From Mycolicibacterium senegalense (lineage in GTDB: Bacteria; Actinomycetota; Actinomycetes; Mycobacteriales; Mycobacteriaceae), in NCBI RefSeq assembly GCF_019645875.1, contig NZ_CP081000.1, positions 3,224,001-3,288,000 of the forward strand: a stretch of 64,000 nt of DNA. Reading direction: 5' to 3'. The position numbers were made by a program, and so were the translations under genes. Shown piece after piece: positions 19,903 through 30,142 of this stretch (position 1 is the stretch's first letter; every line of letters begins with the position of its first letter). Under the pieces are notes generated by a model. That model was given only the letters and a program-made list of their open reading frames with translations, was not told where the DNA came from and searched no databases.

Positions 19903-20781
19903 GTGACACCGTCGTATCCGAACGCCGGCCGGCCGTTGAACCTGCCTGATTTGAAGGACGCCACCATCGTCGCGGCCTTCGAGGGCTGGAATGACGCCGG
20001 CGACGCGGCCAGTGACGCGCTGGACCACCTGGATGCGATCTGGGAAGCCCAGCCGATCGTCGAAATCGACGACGAGTCGTACTACGACTACCAGGTGAAC
20101 CGCCCGGTGATCCGCCAGGTCGACGGCGTCACCCGCGAACTGGTGTGGCCGTCGATGCGGATCTCGCACTGCCGCCCGCCGGGAAGTAACCGCGATGTGG
20201 TGTTGATGCACGGGGTGGAACCCAACATGCGCTGGCGCACCTTCTGCGCCGAGTTGCTGGCCATCGCCGACAAACTCAACGTGCAGACCGTGGTGATCCT
20301 GGGCGCGCTGCTGGCCGACACCCCCCACACCCGGCCCGTGCCGGTGTCGGGCTCGGCCTATTCGGCCGATTCGGCGAAATTCTTCGGCCTGGAAGAGACC
20401 CGCTACGAGGGGCCCACCGGGATCGCCGGGGTGTTCCAGGACGCCTGCGTGCAGGCCGGCATCCCGGCCGTGACCTTCTGGGCCGCCGTGCCGCACTACG
20501 TCTCGCAGCCGCCCAGTCCCAAGGCGACGGTGGCCCTGCTGCGCCGGGTCGAGGACGTGCTGGACGTCGAGGTGCCGTTGGAGGACCTGCCGGCCGCCGC
20601 CGAGGAGTGGGAGCAGGCCGTCACCGAGATGACCGCCGAGGACGAGGAGATCGCGGAGTACGTCGCCTCGTTGGAACAGCGCGGCGACGCCGAGGTCGAC
20701 ATGCACGAAGCGCTCGGCAAGATCGACGGCGACGCTTTGGCGGCGGAGTTCGAGCGCTACCTGCGGCGCCGGGGCCGCTGA
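19903..20781 (+). CDS. PAC2 family protein
   Basis: 292 aa, GTG at 19903 (VTPSYPNAGRPLNLPDL). PAC2-family features: DATIVAAFEGWNDAGDAASDALDHL, the FCAELLAIADKLNVQTVVILGALLAD strand-loop, and GPTGIAGVFQDACVQAGIPAVTFWAAVPHYVS. The eukaryotic namesake is a proteasome assembly chaperone; actinobacterial members (Rv2125 by position and recall) have unknown function, though a link to the proteasome system has been proposed for the fold. The last about 70 residues are acidic and helical (EEWEQAVTEMTAEDEEIAEYVAS). It is divergent from metH, sharing a 280-bp region with the riboswitch leader. Confidence 0.88.
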   Translation: MTPSYPNAGRPLNLPDLKDATIVAAFEGWNDAGDAASDALDHLDAIWEAQPIVEIDDESYYDYQVNRPVIRQVDGVTRELVWPSMRISHCRPPGSNRDVVLMHGVEPNMRWRTFCAELLAIADKLNVQTVVILGALLADTPHTRPVPVSGSAYSADSAKFFGLEETRYEGPTGIAGVFQDACVQAGIPAVTFWAAVPHYVSQPPSPKATVALLRRVEDVLDVEVPLEDLPAAAEEWEQAVTEMTAEDEEIAEYVASLEQRGDAEVDMHEALGKIDGDALAAEFERYLRRRGR

Positions 20782-20803
20782 GCGGCCAATTCAGCAGCGG
20801 CCG

Positions 20804-21688
20804 CTAGCTCTCGGGTTTCTCCAGCGCCTCGATGCGCGCACTGGTCGAGCGACCGAGTGCGGCGGCCTCGGCGTCGAGTTTCGGCAGCAGCGTCGGAGTG
20901 AACTTGCGGATGTCGCGCTCGGCCAGCGGGGTGGTGACGAACGGCCGGATCCAGCGGAACGCCCCCACCCATTCCGGGCTGTAGATGCGCTTCTTGCGTC
21001 CCTCGATGCCCTTGACGAACGCGGCACCGCAGGCGTCGACGGTGGTGGTCCGGTTCAGTGGCGGCGGCAGCTTGGACAGCATCTCCCGGAACGCCGACAG
21101 GTCCGACTTGGCGTCCTGCACCAGCGGGGTGTCGATCCAGCTCATGTGAGCCGAGCCGACGTCGACGCCGAGGTGTGCCACCTCCAGGCGCAGGGTGTTG
21201 GCGAAGTACTCGGCTCCGGCCTTGGAGGCGTGGTAGGCGGCCAGCCCGGGCGCCGAGGTGAACGCCGCCAGGGAGGACACCACGAGCACGTAGCCGCGGC
21301 GCTTGATCACCGCGGGCAGGGTCGCACGCACGGTATTGAACACCCCGACCACGTTGATGTCGATGACCCGTTTGAACGCCTCCGGGTCGACCTGCATGAC
21401 CGAACCGAAGCTGGCGATCCCGGCGTTGGCCATCACGATGTCGATGCCGCCGAATCGCTCGGTCGCGGCGTCGGCAGCCTTCTGCATGGCGGCCAGATCG
21501 CGCACATCGGCCAGCGCGGTCAGCACGTGCTCCGGGCCGAGTTCGGCGGCCAACGCGCTCAGCGGCGCCTCGTCGAGATCGGTGAGGACCAGTTTGGCGC
21601 CCCGACTCCGCAGCCTGCACGCCACCTCGGCGCCGATACCGCGTGCTCCGCCGGTGATGAAGACGACTTTGCCGTTCACAGAACCCAT
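20804..21688 (-). CDS. Short-chain dehydrogenase/reductase
   Basis: 294 aa from ATG 21688 (MGSVNGKVVFITGGARGIG), preferred over an upstream in-frame start at 21706 because the Rossmann strand begins six residues later. Classical SDR: cofactor motif TGGARGIG (residues 12-19), NAG in VMANAGIASFG, catalytic Ser in VVSSLAAFTSA and Y-x-x-x-K in YHASK. LVLTDLDEAPL, with Asp at the end of strand 2, favours NAD over NADP. The C-terminal extension KGIEGRKKRIYSPEWVGAFR is shared with mycobacterial members such as Rv2129c (recalled). Substrate unknown. It follows mshC by 39 bp on the same strand. Confidence 0.88.
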   Translation of the reverse strand: MGSVNGKVVFITGGARGIGAEVACRLRSRGAKLVLTDLDEAPLSALAAELGPEHVLTALADVRDLAAMQKAADAATERFGGIDIVMANAGIASFGSVMQVDPEAFKRVIDINVVGVFNTVRATLPAVIKRRGYVLVVSSLAAFTSAPGLAAYHASKAGAEYFANTLRLEVAHLGVDVGSAHMSWIDTPLVQDAKSDLSAFREMLSKLPPPLNRTTTVDACGAAFVKGIEGRKKRIYSPEWVGAFRWIRPFVTTPLAERDIRKFTPTLLPKLDAEAAALGRSTSARIEALEKPES

Positions 21689-21727
21689 TGCCGCAACGTA
21701 CCCCACCGGGGCGCGTGCGACGAGGCC

Positions 21728-22966
21728 CTAGAGTTCGACGCCGAGCAGCGCGTCCACGGTGTCGGCGACGCGCCGCGGCGCCGCGGTGTCGTGGCCGCCG
21801 TAGGCCAGCGCGTCGGTACACCAACCATCCAGTGCGGCAAGCGCTTTCGGGGTATCCAAATCGTCGGCCAGGTATTGCCGCACGCGGGCCACCACATCGG
21901 TGGCATCCGGCCCGGCCGGCAGCGCAGCAGCAGCCCGCCACTGCTTGAGCCGGGCGTTGGCCTCGGTGAGAACCTCGTCGCTCCAGAACCGGTCACTGCG
22001 GTAGTGCCCGGCGAAGAGCCCGAGCCGCACCGCCGACGGATCGATACCGTCAGCACGCAGCCGCGATACCAGCACCAGGTTGCCGCGGCTCTTGCTCATC
22101 TTGTGCCCGTCCCAGCCGATCATGCCGGCATGCACATAGTGGCGAGCGAAACGCCGCTCCCCCGTGACGGATTCGGCGTGGGCGGCCGAGAACTCGTGAT
22201 GCGGGAAAATCAGGTCACTGCCGCCGCCCTGGATGTCGAGGACCGAACCGATGCGGGTGAGCGCGATGGCCGAACACTCGACGTGCCAGCCCGGCCGGCC
22301 CGCGCCGAACGGCGAGGGCCAGCTGGGCTCCCCGGGCCGTTGCGCCCGCCACAACAGGGCGTCGAGCTCGTCGCCCTTACCTACGCGGTCAGGGTCACCG
22401 CCCCGCTCGCCGAACAGCCGCAGCATGGTCTCGCGGTCGTAGCCCGACTCGTAGCCGAACTGGACCGTGGCGTCGGCGCGGTAGTACACGTCGGGATATT
22501 CGGGGTCGTCGACCACGTAGGCCGCACCCGAGGCCAGCATCTTCTCCACCAGCTCGACCACCTCGGTGATCGCGTCGGTGGCGGCCACGTAGTCGTGCGG
22601 CGGCAGCACACGCAGCGCGGTCATGTCGTCGCGGAAAAGCTGGGTCTCCCGGTCGCCGAGGTCACGCCAATCGATGCCGTCGCGGTCAGCCCGTTCGAAC
22701 AGCGGATCGTCCACATCGGTGACGTTCTGCACGTAGTGGACGGTGTACCCGGCGTCCAGCCACAGCCGGTGCACCAGATCGAAGGTCAGATAGGTCGCGG
22801 CATGCCCGAGGTGGGTGGCGTCGTACGGGGTGATGCCACACACGTACATGGTGGCCGTCGGCCCTGGGGTCACCGGGCGGACCTGCCGGTCGGCGCTGTC
22901 GTACAGCCGCAGCTGCGGCCCCCGCCCTTCCAGCACCGGGATTGACGGTGCCGACCACGATCGCAT
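21728..22966 (-). CDS. mshC: Cysteine:GlcN-Ins ligase (mycothiol synthesis)
   Basis: 412 aa from ATG 22966 ([21 protein letters not shown]), matching the length and start of other MshC proteins; the frame is open for a further 109 codons upstream without family similarity. It is a cysteinyl-tRNA synthetase paralogue that activates Cys with ATP and joins it to GlcN-Ins, the third step of mycothiol synthesis. Seen: zinc ligand Cys43 in [14 protein letters not shown]-like THLGHA (51-56), [11 protein letters not shown] with a second zinc Cys, [12 protein letters not shown], and the KMSKS loop in [10 protein letters not shown]. It lacks the tRNA anticodon-binding C-terminal domain of CysS. Cotranscribed with cysQ upstream. 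Confidence 0.97.
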   Translation of the reverse strand: MRSWSAPSIPVLEGRGPQLRLYDSADRQVRPVTPGPTATMYVCGITPYDATHLGHAATYLTFDLVHRLWLDAGYTVHYVQNVTDVDDPLFERADRDGIDWRDLGDRETQLFRDDMTALRVLPPHDYVAATDAITEVVELVEKMLASGAAYVVDDPEYPDVYYRADATVQFGYESGYDRETMLRLFGERGGDPDRVGKGDELDALLWRAQRPGEPSWPSPFGAGRPGWHVECSAIALTRIGSVLDIQGGGSDLIFPHHEFSAAHAESVTGERRFARHYVHAGMIGWDGHKMSKSRGNLVLVSRLRADGIDPSAVRLGLFAGHYRSDRFWSDEVLTEANARLKQWRAAAALPAGPDATDVVARVRQYLADDLDTPKALAALDGWCTDALAYGGHDTAAPRRVADTVDALLGVEL

Positions 22967-23081
22967 GGCCTCGACTCTAAGGTGCTCGCTCAGGACGGCC
23001 TCCCGCCGGTCGGTCCCATACAGTTCTCCCAAGTCAGACAACGCCGCCGAGGATTCCATTCCCGAATCGCCGCGGAGAACT

Positions 23082-23843
23082 TCACCGGGCCACCCCGATC
23101 GCCTCCAGCAGGACCGGCGCCAGCTCCTTGCGGCACATGACGAAATCGGGCAGGTACGGGTCGGCACGGTTGTAGCGCAACTCCGAGCCGTCCAACCGGG
23201 ACGCGTGCAGGCCCGCGGCCAGCACCACGCCTGCGGGGGCGGCCGAATCCCACTCCCACTGACCGCCCGCGTGGATGTAGGCGTCGACGTCACCGCGCAC
23301 GACGGCCATCGCCTTGGCTCCGGCCGAGCCGATGCGCACCATCCGGAAGTCGAGCTGCTCGCGCATCCGCCAGAGCACGGCAGGCGGACGATTCGAGCTG
23401 GCGGTGATCAGCAGAGGCCCGGCCCGCCGTGGCCCCGGCGGGCGGACCGTGTCGCTGCGGTACACCTCGCCCCGGGCGGGCAGGGCCACCACCGCATCCG
23501 ACAGACCGCCGTCGACGCCCACAGAACGCTGCCAGAGCGCGATGTGCACCGCCCAGTCCTCACGGCCCGGCAGGGAGAACTCATGGGTGCCGTCCACGGG
23601 GTCGACGATCCACACCCGGTCGGCATCGACTCGGGACAGATCGTCGACCGCCTCCTCGCTGAGCACAGAATCACCGGGCCGGGCCTGGGCCAGGCGATCC
23701 AGGATCAGCGCGTTGGAACGGCGATCCCCTTCGTCGCCGAGGTAATACGGATCGTAGAAACCGATTTCCTCGCGCACCGCCAGCAACAGCTCACCGGCCT
23801 CCTTGGCCACTGCTGCAGCCAGGTCGGCGTCGGTCGCGTGCAC
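23082..23843 (-). CDS. cysQ: 3'-phosphoadenosine 5'-phosphate phosphatase CysQ
   Basis: 253 aa from GTG 23843 ([21 protein letters not shown]); a longer start is possible but the upstream residues do not resemble the family. It is an inositol-monophosphatase-fold enzyme. Metal-binding motif A is [12 protein letters not shown], an upstream Glu pair lies in [10 protein letters not shown], and motif B is [19 protein letters not shown]. Mycobacterial CysQ dephosphorylates PAP from sulphate assimilation and can act on inositol phosphate and fructose bisphosphate. It is divergent from the DUF2628 gene with 93 bp between, and upstream of mshC with a 115-bp gap, linking sulphur metabolism to mycothiol. 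Confidence 0.93.
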   Translation of the reverse strand: MHATDADLAAAVAKEAGELLLAVREEIGFYDPYYLGDEGDRRSNALILDRLAQARPGDSVLSEEAVDDLSRVDADRVWIVDPVDGTHEFSLPGREDWAVHIALWQRSVGVDGGLSDAVVALPARGEVYRSDTVRPPGPRRAGPLLITASSNRPPAVLWRMREQLDFRMVRIGSAGAKAMAVVRGDVDAYIHAGGQWEWDSAAPAGVVLAAGLHASRLDGSELRYNRADPYLPDFVMCRKELAPVLLEAIGVAR

Positions 23844-23936
23844 CGACCAAGTATCCGTGGCACGTCGAATGGGTGCGTTGGCGGGGCCGGTTGCGCCATT
23901 AAGGTCAGGTGCTGCCACCGGACCTTGAGGAGACCC

Positions 23937-24344
23937 ATGACCGAGCAGACCCCCGTCGACAACCTGTCCGACTCGTGGCGCTGGAAGTTCGATTTCTTCC
24001 ACACGTACGGACTGCCCGCCTCTACCCCAGCAGCCAAGGCCGCCTACCGCGATCTGAGCTTCATGGCCAAGCTGCGGCTGACCTCCAACATCCTGGCGTT
24101 CCTGTTCGGGCCGATCTACTTCTTTGTCAAAGGCATGTGGCGCAAGGGATTGTCGTTGTTGGGAATCGCCATCGCCGCCGGAGTGGTGCTGACGGTCCTG
24201 GACGTCAGCGACGTGATCGGGCGCTCAGCCGGAATAGCCATCGGGGTGCTGGCGATGTCGACGGCGAACTACGCCTACTACCTGCACGTGGTGCGCGGTA
24301 GCCGGTCGTGGAATCCGTTCGAGGGGTTCGGGCGGGCCCGCTAG
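23937..24344 (+). CDS. DUF2628-type membrane protein
   Basis: 135 aa, ATG at 23937 with TTGAGGAG 5 nt upstream and a TAAGGT -10 candidate at 23900-23905. After a hydrophilic N-terminus ([17 protein letters not shown]) there are hydrophobic segments at [36 protein letters not shown] and [21 protein letters not shown], so three membrane passes are likely. [16 protein letters not shown] is the DUF2628 hallmark. Function unknown. Its stop overlaps the convergent gene at 24341 by 4 bp. Confidence 0.82.
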   Translation: MTEQTPVDNLSDSWRWKFDFFHTYGLPASTPAAKAAYRDLSFMAKLRLTSNILAFLFGPIYFFVKGMWRKGLSLLGIAIAAGVVLTVLDVSDVIGRSAGIAIGVLAMSTANYAYYLHVVRGSRSWNPFEGFGRAR

Positions 24345-25165
24345 AACGCCGGCCACGGGATCGGCCGATGCCGGTCGGGTGTCGGCATCACCGGATTGTG
24401 CAGTAGCCCCACGATTCTGGACCGCAACGCGGCGATCTCCGCTTCGGTGATGTGCCCGCACAACTGCTCTGCCAGACCGGCGAAACCGTCACGCAGCGTG
24501 GCGATGTCGGCCAGAGTTTCATCGTCGACAGGCTTGCCCGCCCAGCCCCACAGCACGGTCCGCAGCTTGTCCTCGACATGCAGGCTCACTCCGTGGTCCA
24601 CCCCGTACACCGCCCCGTCGAGCCCGGCCAGGATGTGTCCGCCCTTGCGGTCGGCGTTGTTGATGAGCACATCGAACACCGCCATGCGGAACAACCGGGG
24701 ATCGTCGGCGTGCACCAGCGTCACCTCGTCGCCCGCGTAGTCGTAGGCCTGCAGGATCGGCAGGAACCCCGGCGGAAGGTGCCCGGCCGGCAGCAGGTCC
24801 ACCAGATCGGGGCCCGCGTCCGGCTCGTCGCCCACCCGGTCCCCGGGCTGGTCCACCCATAGCTGCACCATGCCGGGGCCGGCGGGGCCGTCCCGAATAA
24901 TGGTGCGGGGCACAATGTTCCAGCCCAAAGCAGCCGACACCAGATAGGCGCTCAACTCGCGACCGGCCAAGGTGCCGTCGGGAAAATCCCACAGCGGCGC
25001 CTCGCCCCGGATCGGCTTGTACACGCAGTGCACCTGGCTCTCACCGGAGGTCGCCTCGCACAGGAAGGTGGCGTTGCTGGCCGATCGGATCCGGCCGATC
25101 ACCGTCAGTTCGCCGACGGCCAGGATCGCGCCGCCCTCGAGGTCGCCGTCAGATGTCTGTGTCAT
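24341..25165 (-). CDS. SCO1664-family protein (PI3/PI4-kinase-like fold)
   Basis: 274 aa from ATG 25165, which overlaps the DUF3090 stop by 17 bp. The order of motifs resembles a kinase of the phosphoinositide-kinase-like group: an ATP-site-like strand with HCVYKPIRGEAPLWDFPDGTLAGRE, then FDVLINNADRKGGHIL (HRD-like D-x-x-x-x-N context) and AVYGVDHGVSLHVEDKLRTVLWGW (DFG-like D-H-G). This domain is found in actinobacteria next to DUF3090 and a histidine phosphatase, as here (Rv2133c-Rv2135c, recalled). No substrate is known. The three may form one functional module. Confidence 0.82.
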   Translation of the reverse strand: MTQTSDGDLEGGAILAVGELTVIGRIRSASNATFLCEATSGESQVHCVYKPIRGEAPLWDFPDGTLAGRELSAYLVSAALGWNIVPRTIIRDGPAGPGMVQLWVDQPGDRVGDEPDAGPDLVDLLPAGHLPPGFLPILQAYDYAGDEVTLVHADDPRLFRMAVFDVLINNADRKGGHILAGLDGAVYGVDHGVSLHVEDKLRTVLWGWAGKPVDDETLADIATLRDGFAGLAEQLCGHITEAEIAALRSRIVGLLHNPVMPTPDRHRPIPWPAF

Positions 25166-25736
25166 CTTCGGACCCGGCCACCTCACCGCGCCGATAGCCG
25201 TTGGTACGCACGCAGATGTGGCCATCAGGGTCCAGCGGCTCATCGCACAGCGGGCACGGCGGGCGTCCGGCCGAGATCACCCGGTTGGACCGGGTGGCGA
25301 ACTCCCGTGCCGACTCCGGGGTGAGGAACACCCGCACGGCGTCGGGTCCGTCCTCGGCATCGTCGAGCACCACCGAGGCGTCGAACTCACCCTCGGAAAC
25401 GGCGAGCAGCTCGACCACCACGGTCTGCGCCTCCGAATCCCAGCCCAGCCCCATCGTGCCGACGCGAAACTCGGCGTCGACCGGGGTGATCAGCGGCAGC
25501 AGGTCACTCACCTCGCCGGTGTCCGGCGGGATCGGGGTGCCGAAGCGGCGGTTGATCTCGGTCAGCAGGGCAGCGATCCGCTCAGCCAACACGGCCACCT
25601 GCTGCTTCTCCAGGATGACCGAGATCACCCGTTTGTCGTGGACAGCTTGCAGATAGAACGTCCGGTTGCCGGGCTGGCCGACCGTCCCGGCAACGAAACG
25701 GTCAGGAGTGCGGAATACGTGAATTGCGCGGGCCAT
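25149..25736 (-). CDS. DUF3090 family protein
   Basis: 195 aa from ATG 25736 (MARAIHVFRTPDRFVAGTVG) with GGAAGG upstream. The beta-rich N-terminal half (RTFYLQAVHDKRVISVILEKQQVAVLAERI) is typical of DUF3090. Near the C-terminus the C-P-L-C pair in PPCPLCDEPLDPDGHICVRTNGY plus the later Cys suggest a small zinc knuckle. Function unknown. It lies in the uppP-phosphatase-DUF3090-SCO1664 run, which points to a shared role in envelope or phosphate-related metabolism. Confidence 0.9.
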   Translation of the reverse strand: MARAIHVFRTPDRFVAGTVGQPGNRTFYLQAVHDKRVISVILEKQQVAVLAERIAALLTEINRRFGTPIPPDTGEVSDLLPLITPVDAEFRVGTMGLGWDSEAQTVVVELLAVSEGEFDASVVLDDAEDGPDAVRVFLTPESAREFATRSNRVISAGRPPCPLCDEPLDPDGHICVRTNGYRRGEVAGSEDDTDI

Positions 25737-25771
25737 GGCACCTTCCAAAATACCGGTAACGGTCCCTCAGG

Positions 25772-26443
25772 TCAGTTGGTGGACCCACCCACCACGGCGT
25801 CGGTGGCGGGTTTGGCCGCCAGCCCGGCGCTCAACTGGGTACCGGTGTGGTTGATATGCATCACGAACGGGCGCAGCTCGGTGTAGCGGATCACGCTCAT
25901 CGACGCCGGGTCCGCGGTGATGCGCTGAAATCCGTCCAAGTGCACGCCCAAGGCGTCGGCCAGCACGGCCTTGATCACGTCACCGTGGGTGCAGGCCACC
26001 CACAGCACATCGGCCCCGTGCTGTTCGGCCAGCGCGCGGTCACGTTCCCGTACCGCGGCCACCGCCCGGGACTGCACCTGAGCCAGACCCTCGCCCTCGG
26101 GGAACACCGCCGCGCTGGGCTGCTGCTGCACAACCGCCCACAGCGGCTCCTTCATCAGCTCGCCGATGGCCCGGCCGGTCCAGCTCCCGTAGTCCACCTC
26201 GGTCAGCCGGTCATCGGCGATCGGCTGCAGCGCCAGCGCCTCGGCCAGCGGGGCCACCGTGCGCTCACAGCGCAGCAGCGGCGAGTGCACGATCGCGGTC
26301 ACCGGCAGTTCTCCGATGCGTCCGACCAGGCCGGCGGCCTGCTCGACGCCGCGCTCATCGAGGTCGACGCCCTCGCTGCGACCCGCGAGGGTATGGGCGG
26401 TGTTCGACGTCGACCGACCGTGCCGCAGCAGGATCACCGTCAT
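25772..26443 (-). CDS. Histidine-phosphatase superfamily enzyme
   Basis: 223 aa, ATG at 26443. The RHG signature LLRHGRSTSNTAHTLAGR holds the nucleophilic His8. Other active-site residues are Arg in HSPLLRCERTV, Glu in LTEVDYGSWTG and the second His in ACTHGDVIKAVLA. Mycobacterial orthologues (Rv2135c by position) show acid phosphatase activity; the physiological substrate is open, and MSMEG_4193-type fusions link the family to alpha-ribazole phosphatase. It sits 13 bp after uppP, 35 bp before DUF3090. Confidence 0.92.
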   Translation of the reverse strand: MTVILLRHGRSTSNTAHTLAGRSEGVDLDERGVEQAAGLVGRIGELPVTAIVHSPLLRCERTVAPLAEALALQPIADDRLTEVDYGSWTGRAIGELMKEPLWAVVQQQPSAAVFPEGEGLAQVQSRAVAAVRERDRALAEQHGADVLWVACTHGDVIKAVLADALGVHLDGFQRITADPASMSVIRYTELRPFVMHINHTGTQLSAGLAAKPATDAVVGGSTN

Positions 26444-26456
26444 CTCAGCTCCTTGA

Positions 26457-27287
26457 TCATTGTGCGGCCACCACTCCGGTACCCAGCAGCGCCAGCACCA
26501 CCACGCCCAGCACCACCCGATAGCCGACGAACCAATACATGCTGTGCGACACCAGGAATTTCAGGAACCAGGCGATGGCCGCGAAACCCACGACGAACGC
26601 GATCACAGTGGCCACCAGGAGCTGGGCTCCGCTGGCGCTCATCCCTTCCCCGACCGGGTGGAACGCATCGGGCAGCGAGAAAATGCCCGAGGCGAAAACC
26701 GCGGGGATGGCCAGCAGGAAACCGAACCGGGCGGCCAACTCGCGTTCCATGCCGAGAAACAGGCCCGCGCTGATGGTCGCTCCCGAGCGGGAGACGCCCG
26801 GAACCAGGGCAAGACACTGGGCCAGGCCGACGATGATGCTGTCCCGCCAGGTCAGCTGTTCGACGCGACGCACCTGCCTGCCGTAGTACTCGGCCGCGGC
26901 GATCACCGCGGAGAACACGATCAGCGCCGTGGCGACCAGCCACAGATTGCGTGCGCCGGTACGGATTTCGTCTTTGAACAACAGGCCGAACACACCGATC
27001 GGGATGCTGCCGATGATCACCCACCAGCCCAGCCAGTAATCGGCCGACCGGTGCACCGCGTTCGTCAGGCCGGCGAACCAGGCCTTGATGATGCGACCGA
27101 TGTCCCGGGCGAAGTACACCAGGACCGCGAGTTCGGTTCCCAGCTGGGTGACCGCGGTGAACGAGGCGCCCGCGTCGTCGTCGAAGAACACCCGCGAGGT
27201 GATCGCCAGGTGGCCCGAGGACGAGACCGGCAGAAACTCGGTGAGCCCCTGGACAATCGACAACACGACAACTTGCAGCCAGGACAT
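26457..27287 (-). CDS. uppP: Undecaprenyl-diphosphatase UppP (BacA)
   Basis: 276 aa from ATG 27287 ([20 protein letters not shown]), the start and length of known UppP proteins. An integral membrane enzyme that recycles the decaprenyl/undecaprenyl-diphosphate carrier for peptidoglycan and arabinogalactan synthesis; activity confers bacitracin resistance. Catalytic motifs are the E-rich [16 protein letters not shown] and [18 protein letters not shown]. About eight hydrophobic segments are visible. It heads an operon with the phosphatase, DUF3090 and SCO1664 genes. Confidence 0.97.
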   Translation of the reverse strand: MSWLQVVVLSIVQGLTEFLPVSSSGHLAITSRVFFDDDAGASFTAVTQLGTELAVLVYFARDIGRIIKAWFAGLTNAVHRSADYWLGWWVIIGSIPIGVFGLLFKDEIRTGARNLWLVATALIVFSAVIAAAEYYGRQVRRVEQLTWRDSIIVGLAQCLALVPGVSRSGATISAGLFLGMERELAARFGFLLAIPAVFASGIFSLPDAFHPVGEGMSASGAQLLVATVIAFVVGFAAIAWFLKFLVSHSMYWFVGYRVVLGVVVLALLGTGVVAAQ

Positions 27288-27342
27288 GGCACCGACGTCA
27301 GTCACGACGACGACCGTACCGTGGCGACCTGGCGGTGAAGCG

Positions 27343-27654
27343 TCAGCGACCGGTGCGCGAAACCGGCTGCGCGTCGGCGACCGCGTCACGCACCGTTGCC
27401 GACAGACTGCGCTCGTCAGTCAGGTCGATGTCGGTCAGTTTGCGGGTGGCCACCGCCACCACGTCGTCGTCGAGCGGAACCGGGCCGGACAGCCGCGGAC
27501 GGTAGATCTCGATCATCAGCTGCTGACGCTCGATGTGGAAGGAAAAACTCCGGCCATCACCAACTTGGCCAAACCCACTAGCGTGCACACCAGTGGAAAT
27601 ATCCTCCATAGCAAATTCCCGGTCACTCAGTTCCCGGTCTGCGGCGAGGGTCAT
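27343..27654 (-). CDS. Conserved hypothetical mycobacterial protein
   Basis: 103 aa from ATG 27654 ([20 protein letters not shown]). No recognised family. The middle is beta-like ([20 protein letters not shown]) and the end helical and acidic. It corresponds by position to Rv2137c, between uppP and lppL. No signal peptide or catalytic motif is seen. A -10 element 6 nt before the ATG suggests a leaderless mRNA. Confidence 0.72.
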   Translation of the reverse strand: MTLAADRELSDREFAMEDISTGVHASGFGQVGDGRSFSFHIERQQLMIEIYRPRLSGPVPLDDDVVAVATRKLTDIDLTDERSLSATVRDAVADAQPVSRTGR

Positions 27655-27660
27655 GGTCGA

Positions 27661-27666
27661 ACCATA
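27661..27666 (-). promoter_or_regulatory. Candidate -10 element (TATGGT), leaderless start
   Basis: On the minus strand TATGGT is followed by 6 nt and then the ATG at 27654. This spacing places the transcription start at or next to the start codon. Confidence 0.5.
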
Positions 27667-27777
27667 CCTCGACTTATGCGGCGTTGGTTGCAGACGCGAC
27701 CATTTCCGGCCGACAGCCATGCCTAAACTGGATTCCTGCACGTCACCCACTGTCCACTTTCGACCGAGAGCCATCCG

Positions 27778-28806
27778 TTGCGCCCAATTCCTGCAGGTCA
27801 GCCAGTTCGCGCCGGCCTCGTTGCGCTGGCCCTGCTGCTCACCGCGGGCTGTACGTCCAACCCCACCGAGGCCCCGCCGCCCACCATCGAGCCCGCTCAG
27901 GCCGCAGTTTCACCACCGGTCGCAGCCACGCCGGACGGCGAGATCAGGGATTTGCGCGGGCATGTCGCGAGCGCAGTCTTCGATCCAGCAACCGGCACGC
28001 TGGCCGTCTTGACCCCCGGGCCCGAAGGCCAGTCGACCCTGAGCCTGCTGACCGGCAACAAGCCGCGGCGCGACGTGACGTTGCTGCCCGCGGCCACCGC
28101 GCTCAGCGTCGACGGCAAGGGCGACGTCCTGGCATCCACCCGGGGCGGATATTTCCGGGTCGACGCGGCAAGCGGCAAGCCCGCGAAGATCGACGTGGAC
28201 GACGCCCAGGGCGTCGACTTCACCGCGATCGCAGTGCGCGCCGACGGTAATCCGGTGCTGGGCACGTCCGACGGAGCCGTCTTCACGCTGGGCGACGACC
28301 ACACCGTAGCCGCCCGGCTGAAGATCTTCGCCCGGGTGGATTCACTTGTCACACAAGGAAATACCGCGGTGGTGCTGGACCGTGGACAAACCTCGGTGAC
28401 GGCCGTCAACGCCGGCGGCACAAAAGCCGCCCAGGCCTTGCGGGCCGGCGAAGGCGCCACCACCATGGCCGCCGACACCCGCGGACGGGTCCTGGTCGCC
28501 GACACTCGCGGTGACGAGTTACTCGTGTTCGGCGCCGACCCGCTGATCATGCGGCAGCGCTACCCGGTACCCGCCGCCCCCTACGGCCTGGCCGGGTCCG
28601 CCGAGCTGGCCTGGGTGTCGCAGACCGCGGCCAACACCGTGATTGGTTACGATCTCTCCACCGGCATACCGGTGGAAAAGGTGCGTTATCGAACCGTGCA
28701 GCAACCGAACTCCCTGGCCTACGACGAGAAGACGGACACGCTCTACGTGGTGTCCGGCTCGGGAGCCGGCGTGCAGGTGATCCACCCGGCGTCGGGCCGC
28801 CGATGA
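27778..28806 (+). CDS. lppL: Lipoprotein LppL, beta-propeller-like
   Basis: 342 aa. The only start that keeps the full signal peptide is TTG at 27778 ([20 protein letters not shown]). The lipobox is LLLTAGC with Cys25, so it is predicted to be lipidated and surface-anchored. The mature part has repeated strand-loop units ([73 protein letters not shown]), a pattern of a six- or seven-bladed propeller. The ligand is unknown. Orthologue by position of Rv2138. Its stop overlaps the DUF5703 start by 4 nt. Confidence 0.85.
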   Translation: MRPIPAGQPVRAGLVALALLLTAGCTSNPTEAPPPTIEPAQAAVSPPVAATPDGEIRDLRGHVASAVFDPATGTLAVLTPGPEGQSTLSLLTGNKPRRDVTLLPAATALSVDGKGDVLASTRGGYFRVDAASGKPAKIDVDDAQGVDFTAIAVRADGNPVLGTSDGAVFTLGDDHTVAARLKIFARVDSLVTQGNTAVVLDRGQTSVTAVNAGGTKAAQALRAGEGATTMAADTRGRVLVADTRGDELLVFGADPLIMRQRYPVPAAPYGLAGSAELAWVSQTAANTVIGYDLSTGIPVEKVRYRTVQQPNSLAYDEKTDTLYVVSGSGAGVQVIHPASGRR

Positions 28807-29072
28807 CCACCATCCAGCAGGGCCGCATGCCTCCCGGATGGGACAAGGTCGTCGCCGAGGACCTGTCCGAGGAATACGACTGGATACCGCTGCGGCTGCC
28901 TCCGGATGTCACCAGGATCAGTGCCTCGATCCGGTTGTCGATCGAGGCCGAATACCGCGGCTGGGAACTGACCCGGGTGCGGGCCTATACAGATGGGAGC
29001 CGACGGGTGCTGTTGCGCCGCAAGAAGACCGCGTCATCCATGCCGGGCACGCCCCAGGCGCCTTCGCTGTGA
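28803..29072 (+). CDS. Small DUF5703-like protein
   Basis: 89 aa, ATG at 28803 in an ATGA overlap with lpp[29 protein letters not shown] and [30 protein letters not shown] are typical of a short actinobacterial family just upstream of pyrD. Soluble, alpha-beta, no known function. Its stop overlaps the pyrD GTG by 4 nt. Confidence 0.8.
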   Translation: MTTIQQGRMPPGWDKVVAEDLSEEYDWIPLRLPPDVTRISASIRLSIEAEYRGWELTRVRAYTDGSRRVLLRRKKTASSMPGTPQAPSL

Positions 29073-30133
29073 TCTACGCGGCCTTGCGGCGGGCGCTCTT
29101 CCTGGTGCCGCCGGAACGAATCCACCTGTGGGTGTTCGCCGTTCTGCGTGCGGCCACCGGTCCCGCGATGCTGCGCCGCGCACTGGCGCGGCGGTTGGCA
29201 CCCAGCGATCCCTTGCTGGCCAGCACGGTGTTCGGAGTGCGGTTCCCCGGCCCGATGGGACTGGCCGCCGGCTTCGACAAGGACGGCCGCGGGCTGGAAA
29301 CCTGGGGTGCCCTGGGCTTCGGATACGCCGAGGTCGGCACCGTCACGGCGCAACCACAACCGGGCAACCCCGAGCCCCGGCTGTTCCGGCTGCCCGAGGA
29401 CCACGCGCTGCTGAACCGGATGGGGTTCAACAACGAGGGCGCCGGCGCGCTGGCCATCCGGCTGGCCCGGCACACCCCCGAGGTGCCGATCGGGGTGAAC
29501 ATCGGCAAGACCAAGGTCACCCCGCCCGAGGACGCGGTTGCCGACTACGCGGAGAGCACGCGGTTGGTGAGCGCACTGGCCGCCTACGTCGTCGTCAACG
29601 TCAGCTCACCCAACACCCCCGGATTGCGTGATCTGCAGGCCGTGGAATCGCTGCGGCCGATCCTGGCCGCGGTCAAGGCCGAGACCGCCAAACCCGTGCT
29701 GGTCAAGATCGCGCCCGACCTCTCCGACGCCGACATCGACGAAATCGCCGACCTGGCAGTCGAATTGGGGCTGGCCGGGATCGTGGCCACCAACACCACC
29801 ATCTCGCGGGACGGGCTGGCCACACCTGGCGTGGCCGAACTGGGTGCCGGCGGGGTGTCAGGGCGCCCGGTCGCGCGACGGTCGCTTGAGGTGCTGCGCC
29901 GTCTTTACGGCCGGGTGGGCGACAAACTGGTGCTGATCAGCGTCGGCGGCATCGAAACCGCAGACGACGCGTGGGAACGGATCATCTCCGGGGCCACCTT
30001 GTTGCAGGGCTACACCGGGTTCATCTATGGCGGCGGCACCTGGGCCAAACAGATCCACGACGGCATCGCCGACCGGTTGCGCACCGGCGGATTCGCCTCG
30101 CTGAGCGACGCGGTGGGATCCGCCGCCCGCTGA
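29069..30133 (+). CDS. pyrD: Dihydroorotate dehydrogenase (quinone), class 2
   Basis: 354 aa, GTG at 29069 in a GTGA overlap with the upstream gene. The N-terminal amphipathic helices ([22 protein letters not shown]) mark the membrane-associated class 2 enzyme that passes electrons to menaquinone. FMN and orotate site: [29 protein letters not shown], the catalytic Ser in [32 protein letters not shown], and the phosphate loop [12 protein letters not shown]. Step 4 of de novo pyrimidine synthesis. It ends a coupled lppL-DUF5703-pyrD unit. Confidence 0.97.
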   Translation: MIYAALRRALFLVPPERIHLWVFAVLRAATGPAMLRRALARRLAPSDPLLASTVFGVRFPGPMGLAAGFDKDGRGLETWGALGFGYAEVGTVTAQPQPGNPEPRLFRLPEDHALLNRMGFNNEGAGALAIRLARHTPEVPIGVNIGKTKVTPPEDAVADYAESTRLVSALAAYVVVNVSSPNTPGLRDLQAVESLRPILAAVKAETAKPVLVKIAPDLSDADIDEIADLAVELGLAGIVATNTTISRDGLATPGVAELGAGGVSGRPVARRSLEVLRRLYGRVGDKLVLISVGGIETADDAWERIISGATLLQGYTGFIYGGGTWAKQIHDGIADRLRTGGFASLSDAVGSAAR

Positions 30134-30142
30134 GCCGAGCAC

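Noticed and set aside
22967..23293. N-terminal extension of mshC
   Set aside because: Known MshC starts correspond to 22966; the upstream codons have no family similarity and run into cysQ.
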